This document shows positions 11,372 to 23,701 of a DNA stretch of 60,616 bases, one piece after another. The stretch is from Krasilnikovozyma curviuscula (taxonomy: Eukaryota > Basidiomycota > Tremellomycetes > Cystofilobasidiales > Mrakiaceae). The DNA lies in NCBI GenBank assembly GCA_014825775.1, contig MVAQ01000123.1, positions 1-60,616 of the forward strand, in the 5' to 3' direction. The position numbers and the translations under genes are program-made. Every line of letters begins with the position of its first letter. Position 1 is the first letter of the stretch. The notes under the pieces are model-generated. The model did not search any database. It was given only the letters and a program-made list of their open reading frames with translations, and had not been told where the DNA came from.

Positions 11372-13668
11372 ATGAACAACCCGTACGACCCCCATTCAGA
11401 AGACGAAGTCAGCTACTCTGAACGAGGGCAGACTAACCATAACTACTCGAGTTCTGGACTGACTGCAGACGAAGAAGCTGAAGATGAAGCCCTCCTCCAA
11501 AAGGGACTGCTGGACTGGCGAGGGTTGAATTGGAGAAGCTTGCTAAAAGTCAAGTAAGTTGTTACTTTTTTCAATTCTATGCGTTCAAGTTTGAGTTTGT
11601 ATGGTCATCAGCTAGCTCACTCAATCGATTCGTCTCTTATCCCCTGTCTTGACCATTACACCTCCCTTCGTTCCCTCTGGGGTTTGTTAGGTACATTCCT
11701 TACTATATCATCCTGGTGGTGATATGTGTGCTCGTGGGTTTAATGACGGTAAGCGATGAAACGGCGATTTTTGTACTTGCTGGTCGTTCAGGCTCGTCTG
11801 ACGTTCCCTTCTGTCCCCTATCTAGATATACCACAAGCAAATAATAGCTTGGATGCAACCTGTAGGTTCCGATTTCCTACCTTTCGCTTTTCTCCAACGT
11901 CAAGCAAGGGGCTGCCCTCTGATAGCTCCCTAGAATCAGAGGCGGTGATGGCGGTGAAACGAACCAATCCCTGATTTTTTTCCCTTGTCGTAATTTTTAG
12001 GTTGCTCTCAAAATCAAAGCTATAACAGCTGGTTGGCTTATTCCTGTAGCAGTGAGTTCTCAAATGTGTCGATTTCTTCAAGCAGAAGGAAGTCTCATGA
12101 CCTGACTTTTCCTCTGTTCCAGATTCTCTTCGTCATCAGGTACTTGATTCTTCACTAGTTCATCCTCAAAATACTGACCATTTGCTGGTGCTGCAGTTTC
12201 CCACCTTTGTTCGGCCATGAGATTGTTGCGATCCTTTGGTTAGTACCTTTTCCCGCGCTGGCCTCTCGACCAGACAATTAACTAGGTTGAATATTCCTAG
12301 TGGGGTGGTTTGGGGACTGTGGGTTGGATTTGGTATTGTAGCCTTTGGTACATTCATAGGTCAGTTTTACATATTGTCTCTTTCTACCGTCCTTGCTTCT
12401 CAGAGGCTGAAGGTGAATCTATGGAGGTTTAGGCGAAATTGGAAACTTCTATGCTTTCAAGCACTGCTTTCGAGGACACGCGGAGAAATTGGAGAAGAAA
12501 AACGTGCGATACGCGTGTCTGGCGTATGTTGTCAGAGAAGGTGGCTTCTTGATTGCGCTACTGGCTCGACTGAGTGCTATCCCAGGCCATTTCACAACCG
12601 GTCAGCATCTATGTGACTTTTTTATTTACTTCTTTTTGCCAAATGTTCTGAACCTTATTCTCTTCCAGTCGTTTTTTCCACTGCGGGAATGAACATCTGG
12701 ATCTTTGCGTTGGCTGCTGCCCTCTCGTTGCCCAAACGTGAGTTTGTAACAGCGAACCCAAATGATTGCTCTTTTCTAATTGTTTCTTCACCCTCAGAAT
12801 TGATTACTGTTTATCTTGGAGTCGTACTTGACCAAACCAACCAGGACACCAAGTCGAAAATCATCTCTGACGTCGTCCTCGCCATCTCATTCATCATCAC
12901 CGTACTTGCTGCTTGGTATATCTAACCCTTTTCTTATTATTTCAATCAAGTTTCTGAAATATTACTTTTACTTGCAATAGGTACATTTGGCACCGAATGA
13001 CGCTTGCTTTCCCCATGGTTCTCAAAGAACGCCGAAGGCTCGAAAAGCTGAAGATGGGCAACAACAGCTACAACATGTTCCCAGTTGCGTCTGAGTCGAT
13101 GGACTCGCTTTTTGGCGTTGCAGAAGACAACGGAATTAGGATGAGTCAAAATGCCGCTTACAAGCCGGATTACGACATCGTGAGTCCATCTGTGTGTACT
13201 GACAAGTGTTCCTGACTGAAGAGGTCATTCTTTGGTTACCTCATTCAGAGCTACAACAGAGACTCTATTATCGGTTCGGTGTACAATGTGGATACGCGAA
13301 ACTCGACACCATCAGGTCCCAATCACACTCAATATCACAACCCATTCCAACAACAGGCTGAGTTTTCGTCAGTAAACAAAGTTGCTCCAGCACCATACGA
13401 ATCCTTCCAGCCGCCCATTGCCGAATCCAACTCTTACGAGACAGCAGCGTACACTGCGCCTCATAACCCGATGCCCCAGTTCTCGAAAATCAACACTGGT
13501 GCTATACCACCGCATCACCAGTATGCGATGGATGAGGCTGCCTTCACCCCCACACGAGGCCAAACACCGACGCAACAGAACCCGGGTAGCTTTGCGTTCC
13601 CACCCTCTCAGCGGCCGCTATCTCAGATCCCACCTGACGTACCCAGAATTCAATTGAGAGACGGCTAG
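11372..13668 (+). CDS. TVP38: Tvp38/TMEM64-family (VTT domain) membrane protein
   Basis: About ten short exons splice to a protein of roughly 500 residues. A hydrophilic acidic N-terminus (MNNPYDPHSEDE...) is followed by a first membrane segment (YIPYYIILVVICVLVGLMT). The VTT core comes next: FPPLFGHEIVAIL, CGVVWGLWVGFGI, the GEIGNFYAFKHCFRG loop, and the RLSAIPGHFTT motif typical of Tvp38/TMEM64 proteins. A further transmembrane segment lies near 12840-12925. The cytosolic tail is long, Gln/Pro/Ser-rich and disordered (13280-13668), unlike the compact yeast protein. Family knowledge: yeast Tvp38 is a Golgi membrane protein, and VTT proteins are linked to lipid scrambling and membrane trafficking. 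The ATG at 11372 gives a normal N-terminus. The gene is convergent with the dienelactone hydrolase. Confidence 0.88.
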
Positions 13669-13909
13669 GCTCATTTGAAAGATAGACGTAGTTTGTTCGC
13701 GCTGGGTTTAGCTGCTTTCAAAATAAGACGACAAGGCGGTATCTTTGTCAATCATGATCTGTTCCATAAACTTGCCGAGTCAAATACTTCTGATTTGCTT
13801 CACTCTGTTGTACGCTTTACATTTTCGGACTCCTTGCATTCACATTTTCTTTGATTTTATCTTCTGAACAAATTCTTTGTGTGGAGCAGTCTTCCGACAT
13901 AGCAAGATT

Positions 13910-15003
13910 CTAAAGCACGAGCTTGAACCAATCGCAGAGGTTTTGATAACCTTCAGCGAAGAGCTTCCTGTCTTGCTCGTCGTCAAGCTACGTCAAAATT
14001 GAGAGTTCATCAGTCAGTTAGTGTGTAGCTAAAGTACGGCCCGGAACGGTGAGAGGGACGTACGTTGGCGCGAGCACCTGCGAATCCGTGTCTCCTGTCT
14101 TCATAGGTATGGCAGATATTCTTATCGGACCACGGCTTGGCTTCTAAAGCTTTCTTGATGGATGCGAACTAGGCGAGAGAGATGGACGGTGAGGTGATTA
14201 GTGACCACGTGTGTGCGTCGATCAGGGGAAGAGAGACGCTTACAATTTCTTTGTCTTCATCTACTGTAGGCCAGAGACCCACTGGGATAGTCACGTCGTC
14301 ACAGTCAGTGGCTGTGAGACGAGATGGGTGGATACCAGAGGCGGCGTCCAACGCCTTCAGATCGGAACTGAAGATGAGCTCTGCGTCGAATGAAGTCTAA
14401 GATTAGGCAACTGGGGAGCTACGTCCACTGATAAAGAAAGACTCACTGGCTCCCCAGCAGAATCCAACGGCGGCGACCTTCTCGTAGCCTTCAGCTTTAG
14501 CATCAGCAACTATTTTGTTGAAGGTGGGTACACTAAGTCCTGGAGCAGCAGTCTCAGTCATAAATTTATTCCTAGCTTCTTCTGTAGCATTTGGATCTCG
14601 CTTAGCACCCTTGAACCAATCTGTAACCCCGTCCATCGAACGTACCAGGTTCAATTAGCAGCGAGAAATAAAGCAACAGAAGAGAATGAACGTCACCTGG
14701 CATATAAACTTTATATCCACAGGCTTCAGCGATAATATCTGCACCCTGGAAAGCTTGAGGGGTGAAGGCAAATATGTCGTAGACAAATAGGATCAACGTC
14801 TTTGATTCAGGTCCAACAACGTAGGTCGTCAAGCCTGCAACGTCACTCTTATTGCCCTTGGAGACATAGGATCCACCAGTGACTTCAGGAAGGGTCAGAC
14901 AGGCTGGCCATTAGGAAGAGGTCAAGCGGGGAGACGGGGTCAGCAAGCCAGTCATGCCATGGGAAATAACGATAAGCTTACCTTTGCAGTGACCAGCGGA
15001 CAT
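13910..15003 (-). CDS. Dienelactone hydrolase family protein
   Basis: The start ATG at 15001-15003 opens MSAGHCK, and six or so small exons give about 250 residues, the usual length of this alpha/beta-hydrolase family. The nucleophile elbow GFCWGA carries the catalytic Cys (near 14460), and a RRHGFAGAR segment near the C-terminus carries the catalytic His. The Asp of the triad should lie on the exon around 14250-14380. Family knowledge: the archetype hydrolyses dienelactone in chlorocatechol breakdown, while fungal paralogues act on varied esters, so the substrate here is unknown. The exon after the elbow keeps frame only if the acceptor at 14381-14382 is used, not the one 16 nt upstream. The stop is at 13910-13912, convergent with the TVP38-like gene. 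Confidence 0.87.
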
Positions 15004-15234
15004 GGTTGGGTAAATTTTTATGGGAATAGAATCTGTGTTAAAGGGAACTGGTCTGAAGCAAGTGTAAATTCAGCTACTTCAAGTGTGGTTGTGCAAATTG
15101 TGAGATGAGAAAGTCGGCGTCGTTCATCGCCGTGTATAATTAAACGACAGTCAGTGGGGCGGTTCAGCCTCCGTGGAAAACTCCATTGCAATGAGTAGTA
15201 TTCGTACAACACGACAAGACATATAGAAGCAGAT

Positions 15235-18200
15235 CTATCCAGTCTTTCTCTTCTTTCCTCCTCTTCCTCCTCCTCCCTCATCACGCTCAGCCCTCTTGCT
15301 CTTGACGCTTTCCAACCTGAGCTTCTGCTTACGATCCTCTTTGATCTTCCCAGCTCGTCGCTCATCCGTCTCCTCAACCTTCTTCTTATGCTCCGCCTTC
15401 TTCTCGTCCTGCTTTGTCTTCCTTCGCGAGACTTTGTCCTTTCGAAGCGCTTGGATCTGGGAGAGGAGTGCGGCCGCTTTCTTCTCTGTTGGATCCAAGA
15501 CGACAGCTCGTTTCTGCATGTACGTTGGCTTCTTTTGGGGTTTCATAGCTTTGAATTTGGTAGCGTAGGGAAGGGAGGCCTGAAGTGCTCGTGGCACCTT
15601 CAAGGTGTTGAAGCGGCGAGTCGTTCGTTCCACAGGCTTTAGAAAAGCAGTACAAATTGTTCAGAAACAGAAAGATATAATATATAATGAGTAGAACAGC
15701 GCGGAAATAAACTCACTTTGTAAGTTGAGCTGGCTTGAAGAGGGGTCTTGAGACCTTCCTCATATCTGACTGTTCCTGTCAGACGCATACCTCTCCAAGA
15801 TTTCTTGTCTTGAAGCAGAAGCGACATCACTGGATTGTAGAACTTCTTAGGCTCAACAGAATACCAAGCACGGAGGAATACAATATCTAGGTTGAACAAT
15901 AGGCTGGTATCAGTAGGGTTACAAACGCGAGCAAAGAGCAGCTGTACTCACCACTCATGAGCACCTTGTCTTCGAAAGTGGCACGGAATGATCCCTCCGG
16001 CTTCGTCAAAGCCTTCTTGATCTGGCCTCTGATACCAGAAACAGTCTTGATGCTAGCGCCCTCAAACTTGGCAACCTCCAATGCGCTGTTGAACATATCC
16101 CTAATGAAAGCCGTGTTCTTGAAGATTTTGGTAGGAACACCAGTTAACTTGATCTTCTTGACAATTTTTGTTGATCGATCGACATCGAGTATGACACCTG
16201 TTGCTGAGATCCTGAAGCCAGGCACTGACGAGCCGAGCGTGTTAAAAGCACAGAATCCCGTGTTGGGAAGCGAGACTGGGGCGTAGAATGTTGCGAAACA
16301 ATGCATATGTTCGGGTGTGTACTTGAGGAGTCGGTTTCGTATCGAGTGGTCGTCCAAGTGGTAGATTGGCAGAGACTGGAATCGCCGCCAGCCGAGTGAG
16401 AAGACAAGGGGATCGTTTGTTTTGAGAATCTTGTGGTGCCACCTGTGACGCTTGATTCTAGCAGTTAAAAACCCGAATCGCTCCTCTGTTGGGAGCAAAC
16501 CGCCAACGATGATGGGGAATGTTGGGTCGAAGTTGTCAATCAACTCGCAAGGTACACCAGCAAGCTCAAGACGAACGTAGGTTCCAGGACGGAACCCTTC
16601 CACTAGATGTCGAGTTTCTTCATCTACGTCGGCAAATTCTTCCCTGTTGAGTTGTTGCTGACGGGCCATTTCGTCTTTCTTCTCGGTGTAGAAATCCACC
16701 TTTTCCTCATCATCGTCATCATATTCTTCGTTGAATCGTCTTTTGAGTGCCTCCTTCTTCGACGCAAGAGCTTTCGCTCTTTCAGCTTCGTGGTCGAGGT
16801 CTTCTTCCTCTGGGAACACCGATGTCGAAGTTCCGCCTTCATCACCGTTTTCATCATCACCAGCTTCGAGATCTTCGAAGTCACCACCTTCTTCCTCGTA
16901 CTGGTTTTCTCCAGCACCTTCACCTTCACCATCATCTTCACCAGTAATGAAGTGATGCCTGAGACTGTCCAAGAGGACTTCGTCGTCCCAAATCTTCAGT
17001 TGTTCGAAATCGAAATCCTCTTTGACTTGATCTATCACTTCTTTGTCCTCTGCACGGGATCCCGACTTAACCGTAAAGAAATCCTCATCGTCTTCTTCTA
17101 CTGCAGAGTTGTGGACTCGAGGCCATGCTGAAGTTGATGAGGGACCAGCTGTGTAAATTCGTTCGGCGATGGAGAGACCAGCTTCTTCTTCCTCTTCTTC
17201 GTCTATCTCCTGATCATACTCTTCATCTTCAAGGTTCAACATAGGTGCATCTTCATCCTCCTCATCGTCATCCTCAGAATCGTCACCATCGAACTGAAGC
17301 TCCTCATCTCCAGCTTCATCGTCATCATCAGCGAGACCTGCACCATGGAAGCCATCATCACTTCCTTCGTCTTCATCATCATCATCTTCATCTTCTTCAG
17401 AGTCGTTATCTTCGTCCTGGTCTTCGTCGCTGCCGACTAGATCACCAATCCCGCCAGTGGCCCTTCGCCGCTGCCTGGCCACTTGAAGTGGTGCGGTAGA
17501 GGAACCCAGCAGCCTAATAGACGAGCTGGCGATGTTTTCGGCGAGTGTTTTTGGAACTTCTTGGAGATCCATGACCATCTTTTCACCAGCGCCTTGGAAG
17601 ACTAGAAAGCAAAGATAAAGTCATCAACAAAACGAAGAGAAATGACAACCATTGATGATAGTGACCTACCATTCCTCTTTCCATTCTCGTCAAACTCTTC
17701 ATCATCATTCCTTCGAGTGAAACTGCCCATGACGTTGACGTACACCGCGTCTTTGTCGAACATGACACCACCTACATCGCTCATAGGAGCATGAATGAGT
17801 TTCTGCTTCTCGCCCATCTTTCGACGCTTTTCACCGTCCTTCGTCGGCAGTGGACATGGATCCTTCAGCTTCTCCACACCACTGATTCTGAGATCACCGG
17901 CACCGGGAATATGGACTCTGGCGTTGATGGCAGGTAAATTGGTTCCTCGTAAGTAGCCGTATAAAGTGATGGTTCTGTCGATTTTGGGGTTGGCAGCAAT
18001 GGTTTGAGGAGCTGTGAGATCTTGAATACGATCTGCTAGAAGATAAGGATGCGAGTTTCTGAAAATGAGAGGTCGGAACTTCATGACGCTGATAAATCGA
18101 CTGAGATTTTGGATTTCGGTGTCCGGGTATCGACCGTTGAGGACACCAGAAAGATAGAAGAGTTTGGCTCCGGCGTAGATTTCCTTCCAGAAACGATTCT

Positions 18201-19023
18201 TTAGCGTCTTCTTTTGGTTTCGGAGAGTGGCCGTCTTCTTGATTAAGTCGAGGTGAGTGAGGACACCGATGACTTTGGGGAAACCGTGAGCTTGTAGGAC
18301 GTTCAGGAATTCGAAAGTTTCCTGTAATAGGACAAATTCAGTAACATTGACTGTGTGGAAAGAGAGGGAGGTCTTGCTTACCATCTCGAAACCGAAACTG
18401 CCGTCGATCATCAGCAGGATCAAATCTGCGACTTTTGCGATATCGATCATAGCGTTGAGATCATTTGTACATTCAATGAAGGTAATTCTTCGTTGTTTAC
18501 CTGCAGTGATTAAAACCCATCGAGTATTAGTCTAACCATCTCACGACTCGTACTTCTGCATAAGTCGTAAAGACTCACCGCTAACAACAGTGACAGGACC
18601 TCGAACTTCATTCAAGGTATGCTTTGTGAATCTTTTCACTAGCGATTTTAACAGGGTACTCTTTCCAACACCAGGAGGTCCTACGATGGCTACGACGATG
18701 GGAGGGGGCTCTTCGTCCGGTGTTCTGTTGACCAGAGGTACGTGAAGTCGAGTTTGGTCTTTTTCTGCAGTTCTTCGACCTGCAGCATTGGCATTCCGAC
18801 CTGATTTAGGAGCGAAAGCCTGAGGTATCGTTAATCAAGAAAAGAGAAGGGAATCAGTATGCACTCTAGCTGGAAGTGCCCTCCAGGAAATTTGTTTCAA
18901 GCTTGCCTTCTCGTTGAACCCTTGACCCTTGGGCTTCCCATCCTCGCCCTTGGACTTGGACTTCTTCTCAGCACTTCTGCCAGACTGGGGAGCTCTGTGA
19001 GCTTTCGCTGGTCGTTCGTCCAT
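15235..19023 (-). CDS. BMS1: Bms1 GTPase, 40S ribosome assembly factor
   Basis: The protein starts at 19023 with a basic N-terminus (MDERPAKAHRAPQSG), then the P-loop GPPGVGKSTLL (near 18660-18680) of the Bms1/Tsr1 GTPase fold. An AARP2CN-type region follows (HIPGAGDLRISGVEKLKDPCPLP), then a long acidic Asp/Glu-rich insert (about 16750-17420). The conserved C-terminal domain includes GFRPGTYVRLELAGVPCELI and HRWHHKILKTNDPL, and the Lys/Arg-rich tail ends at 15235-15237. The estimated length of about 1,150 aa matches yeast Bms1 (1,183). Family knowledge: nucleolar GTPase of the SSU processome that binds Rcl1 and is needed for early 18S rRNA cleavage. At least five introns split the gene, several in the 5' third. 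The identification is secure; small exon borders in the first kilobase are less so. Confidence 0.95.
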
Positions 19024-19582
19024 GATGCTAGTCCTGGAGAGAAGGCAATCCAGAAATCGTCTCTGGCACCTGCAAAATTATCTCGCCACCAACTCACCAA
19101 GCGCGAGGTACGGAGGGCAGATTACCGTCTGTTTGACTCTGAGAGGTGATCTTACCGATTTGTTCTAAGACTAAAACAGCGTGGATGACATGTAAAAGGG
19201 GAAACTTTGAACAGATCTCAAGCATTAGTTTCTTCGTAGTGGTAGGCTCGGGGAAGGATCAATCGGAATGGTATAAAGATGAGATTGTAGAGTAGTTATA
19301 TGGAGACAGTGTGATTACGAGCTAAAAGTGGTGATTAACAATGTCTGACTAGGACTAAAAGTGCAAGGGCAAGCCATGCCACGTGAAGAAGGTGCGAAAC
19401 CGTAAACAACGAGCGTGAGGCGACACGACAGATCGGGAGGTGGAAATCATGAGAACTTGATTAGAACGAAGAACTGCTCATGCTGAGCTACCATACAGTT
19501 TTGGGGTGATCGAAGGGGTATGATTGAGGTAGGGTGTGATGCTGGTAGGGATGGTCATGAGGGCATGTGGGGTAGAAAGAAC
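19024..19582. promoter_or_regulatory. Intergenic: BMS1 upstream region / ureG 3' flank
   Basis: This 559-bp gap lies between two minus-strand genes. It contains a CACGTG palindrome at about 19380-19385, some 360 bp upstream of the BMS1 start. No open frame with domain content, RNA gene or repeat was recognised. Confidence 0.45.
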
Positions 19583-21254
19583 TTAGGCCTTCAGTTTGCC
19601 CTTATCTTTTCTAGCTCCTGACACACCGTATCTGAAGTAAAAAGAAGACGTCAGTAATCAAAGACTCCAATATTACCAAAGCAACACAGCCGCCAAACAA
19701 GACTTACGCGCCAAGAATCAGCTTCACTACGTCTTCGAGACCTTTACCATGTTTGATGGCGGTGAACAAAGTTGGGCCACCATCTCGCATAAGAGCAGCA
19801 TCCTGAAAGCAGTGGTATGATTAGACGGCCGGAGAAGAGTCTGTTAGAGAACAAGCGCGAACATACCCTATCCATGACACTCAAATCAGCACCGACATAC
19901 GGTGCAAGATCAATCTAGCGAAGGTATGGAGACATCATCAGCACACCATCAAAATTAAGAAACTGACTGTCAGGACTTACCTTATTGACAATCAGCAAAT
20001 CACTCTGGCTGATACCTGGTCCGCCTTTTCTTGGCACCTTGTCACCTCCAGATACATCGATGACATAGATAATGTAGTCAGCCAGTTCTCGTGAGTAGTT
20101 GGCTATAACAAGATAGTCAAACATCAGATGTGATGGTGAAAAGATCTGAAGTTGTTCGTTCAACTAACCTGCAAGATTGTCACCTCCACTCTCAATCAGA
20201 AGCAGTTCAGTTCCAAAATCAGCTTGGAGTTCTTCCAATGCAGAGAGATTCGCAGAGATATCTTCACGAATTGCAGCGTGAGGGCAACCACCTAAAATTG
20301 TTACCAGCATCAGCCAGGCTCGGCAACGAGACGAGCCCCACCAAAAAAAAAAGAAGGTAACTTGCCGGTTTCGATGGCTCTGATTCGGTCAGCAGAAAGA
20401 GCTTCATTCTTGATGAGGAACTCCTGATCTTCTCTTGTGAAGATATCATTTGTCACAGCAGCTATATTGTGATTCGTAATGAAAGCCGCCAATGCACACA
20501 GTTGAACGTTTATGAGCCAGGGAAGCTGTAGGATGGAAGAAATCCACCAAACTTACCAATATTATATTCATTCCTCAAACGCTTGCAAAGGGCCAACATC
20601 AGAGCCGTCTTTCCAGAGCCCACAGGACTGCGAACGGGAAAATGCATCAGCAAGTCAGCAAACTTCGGCATAAAGTCTAGACAAAGCAGCTACGTACCCT
20701 CCAATACCAATAGTGAACGCCCTCTCATTCCAATCTCGTCCAGAGTAGTCAGGCATGTCTCGTTCTGAGAACTAATTAGAAACAAAGAAAGACATGCGAG
20801 GAGGAAAAAAAGGGCATTTGTCAGTGATTCCGACTTTGAAGCCAGCACAACACGAAGAGTTTATCTCACCTTTCCAGCATGCTCTAAGTGCTCATGTTGA
20901 TGCCCATGCTGTAAGAAAATGGAGCCGGTTAGTCAAAGAACAGACCAGAATAGCGATTGTTGAAGGAAAAAGTCGACGCTTCCACTCGGGATCCCCATCC
21001 CACTGGAAGAGCTTCGCCGATCTGCGTTAAAGGTACCAGGAGCGTGCCGAACGTACCTCAGGTGTCCAGGTACCATCGACGAGAGCACCGTGAGAATGAG
21101 AGTGTCCGAGCAACCCCACGTCGTCGTGAGAATGAGAATGGCCGTCGTGCTGATGACCCGGTGAGAGGGAGGGGGAGCTGCTCCTCTGAGCCTGCTCAAG
21201 AGGAGAGAGAGCAGCAGACAGTCTGTCTTGGAACTGGCACACAGGGGCTGACAT
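19583..21254 (-). CDS. ureG: Urease accessory GTPase UreG (Ure7-like) with His-rich N-terminus
   Basis: The core is textbook UreG: P-loop [23 protein letters not shown], the invariant metal-binding CPH motif in [10 protein letters not shown], the ESGGDNLAA switch, and [27 protein letters not shown] leader with three His clusters precedes it ([18 protein letters not shown], and [10 protein letters not shown] on the next small exon), a likely Ni-binding region. Family knowledge: UreG hydrolyses GTP to drive nickel insertion into apo-urease, working with UreD and UreF, and fungi lack UreE, so a His-rich UreG tail may take its place. I chose the ATG at 21252-21254 because the leader then starts just before the His region; an in-frame ATG at 21366-21368 would add 38 unremarkable residues. 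About eight introns are present, one splitting the GIG|GPVGSGKT region. Stop at 19583-19585. Confidence 0.93.
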
Positions 21255-22371
21255 TTCCTGCCGTCTGTTTTTCAGGATCGTCGTCGTCTGAAGGTGAACT
21301 GCCGTCGATGTTTCCGCGCTAACACGCTCGATCCCCACGGGAAAACAAAATGGGGTATCGGTACGCATGATCTCGAAGGTTTTCCACGCGTTTTCTAGGT
21401 TCTAGGTTCTGAGTGGAACAGATCTACGCTAGGATGGGTTTCTGAAGATGTGCTGCTGTGGAAGCACAACAACAAAGCAGCTCCTCCGTAGGCGCAACAT
21501 CCTAATCGCCGAAACGGTGGCTCGCAAAGGTGTGTGTACAACATTTGTGAACAGAACCGAAACACATCCACCACGCTTGAATGGTACGTGTACAACTCTC
21601 TCGTTATCCGATTCAGTGTCATCTTCCAACCGCTTCATCGCAACAACGCGCCTCGCCCTCTGACCCTCCAGGACGGAATAATGAACGGTGAGAGAAGGTT
21701 CATTCTGGGTGGGTCGTAGAACTCATGGAAGTTGGAGAGGGTTCGAGGCTCCAGTGAGCCTAGTAGGGACCACGATAAAGAGATTTAACCACCAACGTTT
21801 CCCGTTTGGAAGAGGATGAGGCAGAATGCTGATAGATTTCAAGTTTCAAATATTGAGATGTCCACCTGCTCGGAAGAACGAGAGAGCTAGTATCAAAAGT
21901 GGCCAGGTCAATCTCTTCAACTTACATCTGCACTGGGGACAAATTATCTCCGCTCTTCCCTCTGACTCCCCTTGCACCTAATGATACCGGTATCAGTAAA
22001 ACCTAAGATGGGATCATAGCAACGAGTCTGACTGTGATTCTCAAATTGAATGCGCCGGGGCTTATAGTTTGAGAAGGGTTCACAAATGGTTTGTCGCTGT
22101 ACACAGATGTCAAACGTATTCTTCATCGAAGTGGTGGTCTGTTCCTGTGACTGACTGTATACAAGATGTAGAAAACTTGTGTTCAAGGTGTTTTCATTCA
22201 TACAGCTTCCGTGCCATCGATTCGTGACATGAGATTCTATCATACAACCGAATACATCAATAGCGGCCCACGGTAACACAACTACATTTGACCATTCTCA
22301 CTGAAACCCTACTTAATTTTATCGGATCTCTATCTTGCCTTCAATCTTCCAATTGCATGACACTTAATCCT
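21255..22371. other. Long intergenic region (ureG upstream / ZCCHC10-like 3' flank)
   Basis: About 1.1 kb separates the ureG start from the stop of the next minus-strand gene, so it should hold the ureG promoter and leader and the 3' UTR of the zinc-knuckle gene. A 7-bp unit (ctaggtt) is repeated near 21396-21409. Minus-strand open frames at 21395-21622 and 21944-22279 show no domain or typical exon signals. I see no RNA gene. Confidence 0.4.
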
Positions 22372-23250
22372 TTAATCGTCTCTGAAAGTAATCTTCTCCT
22401 TCTCCTTTCGTAGGGGTGAAGCTGATCTCGAGTCATCTCTTCTTCGAGTTGGTGGTGAAGCTGAACGAGAGTCACTTCTCGCTCTTCTTGAACCCCTGTC
22501 ACGACGAGGCGAGCGGGAGTCTACTGAGGAGGAGCGCCGGCGACGACGACGAGGACGAGAATCATCTGACGAATCAGAATCAGAGTCCGAGTCTGAATCA
22601 GAGTCTGAGTCCGAGTCAGAGTCTGAATCCGAGTCGGAATCAGAATCAGAACTGAAGTGGAACGCAGCGAAGGGAAGTTTTGTTGAGGGCAAGTTCTGAC
22701 GCATAGCAGATAGCTTTTCAACACTCACGATGCCCTTTTCTTCTTTCCACTACTAGGCCCTTCAGCTTTCAACCTGGCGACTTCTCTCTCCTTAGCTCTT
22801 TGGGCGAGAATCTCCGCTGCTGTTCCTTTCCTGCAGTATCAAAGAAACAACCCAGCACAGGACAACCATCGAAGCAACCACACCAAAACATACATGGAAG
22901 TCAGCACCTAATTATTGGACTTTTGGCACTATGGGAAAAGCGCAGTGTACCTCCTGAATTCCTCTGGCAATTCGACAGAAGGCTTCTCTCTCTTCGAACT
23001 TGGTCCAGCTTTGGCCAGCTGCTGAGTCCTCGAAGGACGAGCCTGATACACAGCTTCGTTCTTACATTGATAAGTATAGTGCCCTTCCCTCAGGCATTTC
23101 TTTAGCAAGAAAACAAGGTATGCACACGACAACGTTAGGATCCCATCGTTTAGGGTTAGCAAAGATGGTTGCTATTCTGCTCACTTGACATTTTGTACCA
23201 GCTGGAGCTCGAGAAGATTGTTGGTATCTTGAATTATGTCCTGGAGCCAT
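22372..23250 (-). CDS. CCHC zinc-knuckle protein with SD-repeat and RS-like tail (ZCCHC10-like)
   Basis: The start at 23248-23250 gives MAPGHNSRYQQSSRAPAGTKCQ, and splicing joins it to KCLREGHYTYQC. Together they form one CCHC zinc knuckle (C-x2-C-x4-H-x4-C), followed by a conserved RPSRTQQL segment. This order matches the human ZCCHC10 family, which shares the knuckle and the RPSRT motif. Downstream exons give a basic linker (KEREVARLKAEGPSSGKK), a run of Ser-Asp dipeptides (about 22560-22660), then Arg/Ser-rich sequence with RSASP-type motifs, ending FRDD at 22372. The protein is about 170-190 residues. A nuclear RNA-related role is plausible from the zinc knuckle and RS-like tail, but that is inference. 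It is divergent from the RPA-interacting protein gene. Confidence 0.8.
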
Positions 23251-23701
23251 GGCTAGGATGTTTAGAGTAAAATGCGGTTGGATGAGAGGCAGGGAATGAT
23301 TTTTCGCTAGTAAAGTGTGCCTCTAGCCACTACTCAACATTTTCCCTCGTTTTTATCCTAAAAGCCAAAACAGGACTTCAGCTATTTAACTCTAGTAGGG
23401 CTCCTCCTGAGAGTTCAGTCTTGTAGTACACGGCTCTGAAGCAGAAGGCTGACAACTTTAGCTTCAACGCTGCGCTCTCTGGATTCAAGGGACCGATTTT
23501 AGCTGCTGTAGCCTAAAATATTTTACCAGAATCTAAGGGATTGCTACTTTCAATTCCAGGTAAGATTCAGACCTTGGTGAGGAGAGGAGAAGATCCAGGA
23601 CCTGACGGTCTTTATACGTGCATTCTGGACGCGACCTTCTAGCAGTAATAGTTTCGGGCTAGCAGCAGGACAGACCCTTTGAACAGCTTTCCTGGACGAG
23701 A
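23251..23701. promoter_or_regulatory. Divergent promoter (ZCCHC10-like / RPA-interacting protein)
   Basis: This 451-bp gap separates two divergent starts. It holds no domain-bearing open frame and no recognisable RNA gene. A clear TATA box was not evident. Confidence 0.45.

Noticed and set aside
16607..17131. 174-codon plus-strand open frame opposite BMS1
   Set aside because: It is antisense to the Asp/Glu codon-rich acidic insert of BMS1, whose complement is naturally poor in stops. It has no domain.
23140..23165. TTTAGGGTTAG stretch resembling telomere repeat
   Set aside because: It is a single copy inside an intron of the zinc-knuckle gene with no tandem array.
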